64,000 bases of DNA from Daldinia sp. FL1419 (lineage: Eukaryota > Ascomycota > Sordariomycetes > Xylariales > Hypoxylaceae), in the NCBI GenBank assembly GCA_025201765.1, contig MU623366.1, positions 243,161 to 307,160 of the forward strand, given 5' to 3'. The translations under genes were made by a program, and so were the position numbers. The notes under the pieces are model-generated. The model saw only the letters and a list, made by a program, of their open reading frames with translations. It was not told the origin of the DNA and searched no databases. Of this stretch, positions 62,281 through 64,000 are shown one piece after another; the stretch's first letter is position 1; every line of letters begins with the position of its first letter.

Positions 62281-62519
62281 GTTCTTATCTTTTACAACAA
62301 CCACTTTTTATTAAATTGATTTAAATACCCTCATTTTTACTATTGCATGCAATAGTACCTTATCCATCCAACATATATTAATTTTAATTATTTTATAAAA
62401 TAATTTTATAATAATTATTATAATATTTTTAAAAAAATAATCTTTAAATTCTTTAAATAATATAATAATAATAATAATATAATTTAAATTAATATTTAAT
62501 TAAATATATATTTATATAA

Positions 62520-63241
62520 CACTTAAAGAAGGTCAACAACGGGATGAAATCGGAGAGATATTGGAACACCTACAGATATGTAAACTTTTTTCTATTTAAT
62601 ATAATATATATATGAAAGTGAAATGGGTTTTTTAAAATAATATTGGATTATGAACGTAATAGGTATGGTAATATCATACTGCAGTATTACAAAGTATAAA
62701 TAAAGTATATAAAAAAGATTAAAGTTAATTAGGAAAGGTTATAAATTAATAATACCATTTTAAACTATTTTAAAAAGCAAATATAATATTGTAATATTAA
62801 AAAGAAGATTAAAAAAATAAAAATAGGTAATAGTTCTTCATAAAAATGTAAAATTATTTATATATATTTATATTTTATATAAATTGTATATATCCTGGCC
62901 CTCCCCCAGAACAACATTTTTATTATTTATTAAAAAAAATAATAAAATTATTTCAGATTTTATTATTACCTTGTATCCGAACTATTACCATACTATTTTA
63001 TAAAATTTGGATATTATAATATATAAAATGTTTTTCTATATTAAAATCTAATTATTTTTATTAAAAAATAAATTTTAATAAAAATATAAGATAAAATTAA
63101 AATTATAATAATGTAATTTAATTAGATAAGTATTAAGTAGGTTTTCTCTGGAATACAGTTCTTACCTGGAACAAATACTAAAAGATGGACCGGATACCTG
63201 TAATATATTCTAGGTAAATTGGGGTAGTAATAAATAAATAA
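62520..63241 (+). mobile_element. LINE-8: truncated LINE at the right side
   Basis: A 14-bp duplication, ATATATTTATATAA, lies at 62506-62519 and 63242-63255. The 722-bp body starts with a little-mutated stretch (GGTCAACAACGGGATGAAAT, 62532-62551) and ends in (AATA)n. Confidence 0.92.
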
Positions 63242-63255
63242 ATATATTTATATAA

Positions 63256-64000
63256 TATTATAAAATCATATAATTATTTTTTAATATATTATTGAAAAAT
63301 AAAATAAATATAATAATAATCTATTAATTAAAATATTAAATTATAAATAATTATATAAGTATTTTTTCTTTTCCTTTATTATTATAACTTTAAATAACAA
63401 ATTATAACTTTTTATATAATTTATTAATACCTTTTCTTTTAATTTTATAAACAATTTATAATTTAATTAATTAAATATTTCTATATTTTATCTTATTATA
63501 TTTCTTAAATAAAAATATTACTTATCTAATAAATCCTTTAATTTCCTATATATCCGTTATTTTAAATAATTAATTTAAAATAGTAATCTTCTTTTTTTAA
63601 TATAATTATAATAATAATTTCATATTAATTATTTCTGTAAAAAATAAATAAATTATATTATAAAAATTTATTAATTAACATTTATTCTTTTTTCCAAGAC
63701 ATTATCCTTATAGTTATTTTATGATAAATATTTTAATTTTAAAAATATATTTATTATTATTATTATATTTATAATTAAAATCTTTATTTATAAAATTTAA
63801 AATATAAATAAATTTATTATAAAAATATAATTTTATAATTATAATTTTAAAATTAATTAATATTTTATTTATTTTAATAATATAAATTTTACTATTTTAA
63901 ATAATTAATTTATAAAGATTAATCCAATTACCATTTTTATAATAAATATATATTTTAAATTAAATAAATAAATTTAATATATCTAATATATTTAATCCAT
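63256..64000. other. AT-rich DNA, nothing assigned
   Basis: Low-complexity A/T sequence without a recognisable gene, LTR or LINE end. It is probably old, RIP-saturated repeat DNA. Confidence 0.5.

Larger units (their letters stand above)
60829..62373 (+). mobile_element. H: complete TRIM-like LTR element, 1.5 kb
   Basis: The LTRs are 60829-61001 and 62191-62373 (TG...CA; the second starts TATAAG through RIP). The target duplication TATAT lies at 60824-60828 and 62374-62378. A purine-rich tract GCGAGAAAAGAAAAAA (62169-62184) precedes the 3' LTR. The interior is 1.19 kb, has no coding frame and contains imperfect repeats of AGGATTTTATGTT (61092, 61131, 61212). It is too short for gag-pol and must be mobilised in trans if at all. 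Confidence 0.83.

Noticed and set aside
7026..64000. Mitochondrial DNA or a mitochondrial insertion
   Set aside because: No rRNA, tRNA or respiratory-chain reading frame; sequence is explained by RIP-mutated nuclear transposons.

Overview
Organism and overall character: The window reads as a chromosome segment of a filamentous ascomycete (Pezizomycotina). The evidence is spliceosomal introns of 55-74 bp with GTRNGN-type donors and CTRAC-like branch sites, a fungal-rhodopsin-domain membrane protein, a 14-helix-type MFS drug/metabolite exporter, and a sharp switch from base-balanced DNA (about 1-7020) to extremely AT-rich DNA (7026-64000). The AT-rich part carries mutations typical of repeat-induced point mutation (RIP): C-to-T and G-to-A changes, Trp codons turned into stops, and Asp/His codons turned into Asn/Tyr. 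The genus cannot be named from this sequence alone.

Gene part (1-6149): Three genes are supported. The N-terminus of a putative D-2-hydroxyacid dehydrogenase runs off the left edge (minus strand, 1-112). A seven-exon DHA2-type MFS transporter lies at 1106-3172 (minus). A five-exon fungal-rhodopsin-domain protein lies at 4642-6149 (plus). The last two are divergently transcribed from a 1.47-kb intergenic region. Splicing was worked out by hand. Both models stay in frame from start to stop (560 and 416 residues) and both contain one 20-nt microexon. From 6126 to 7020 the DNA is studded with CCTAGGTA/GGTACC-type repeats, and then the AT-rich block begins.

AT-rich part (7026-64000): No intact gene was seen. 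The block is almost entirely nested, RIP-mutated transposable elements, resolved by comparing copies with each other and with their empty target sites. The families are as follows. (1) Ty1/Copia: Copia-1 at 7026-12451 (+) and Copia-2 at 21416-30370 (-, duplication GGTTT). (2) An APE-type LINE with an (AATA)n tail and 11-14-bp target duplications: one near full-length copy at 12567-19587 and many 5'-truncated copies. (3) 'L', a non-autonomous LTR element with 406-bp LTRs, 4-bp ATAT duplications and a tRNA-like primer-binding site: 21046-33605, 33606-37096, 39379-43753, plus solo LTRs. (4) 'H', a 1.5-kb TRIM-like LTR element whose LTRs carry a hairpin (60829-62373). (5) 'D', a Helitron-like candidate (A|TC...hairpin...CTRR|T). 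(6) 'F', an element inserted with no visible target duplication. (7) 'J', tandem arrays of LTR-derived units.

How it fits together: The deepest stack is L0 > Copia-2 > LINE > F1 > a 204-bp insert. A second stack is LINE > L2 > LINE. A third is D > F2 > LINE, followed by D > J1. Copies differ visibly in the extent of RIP, so the stack gives a relative insertion history. Family letters are local labels, not database names.
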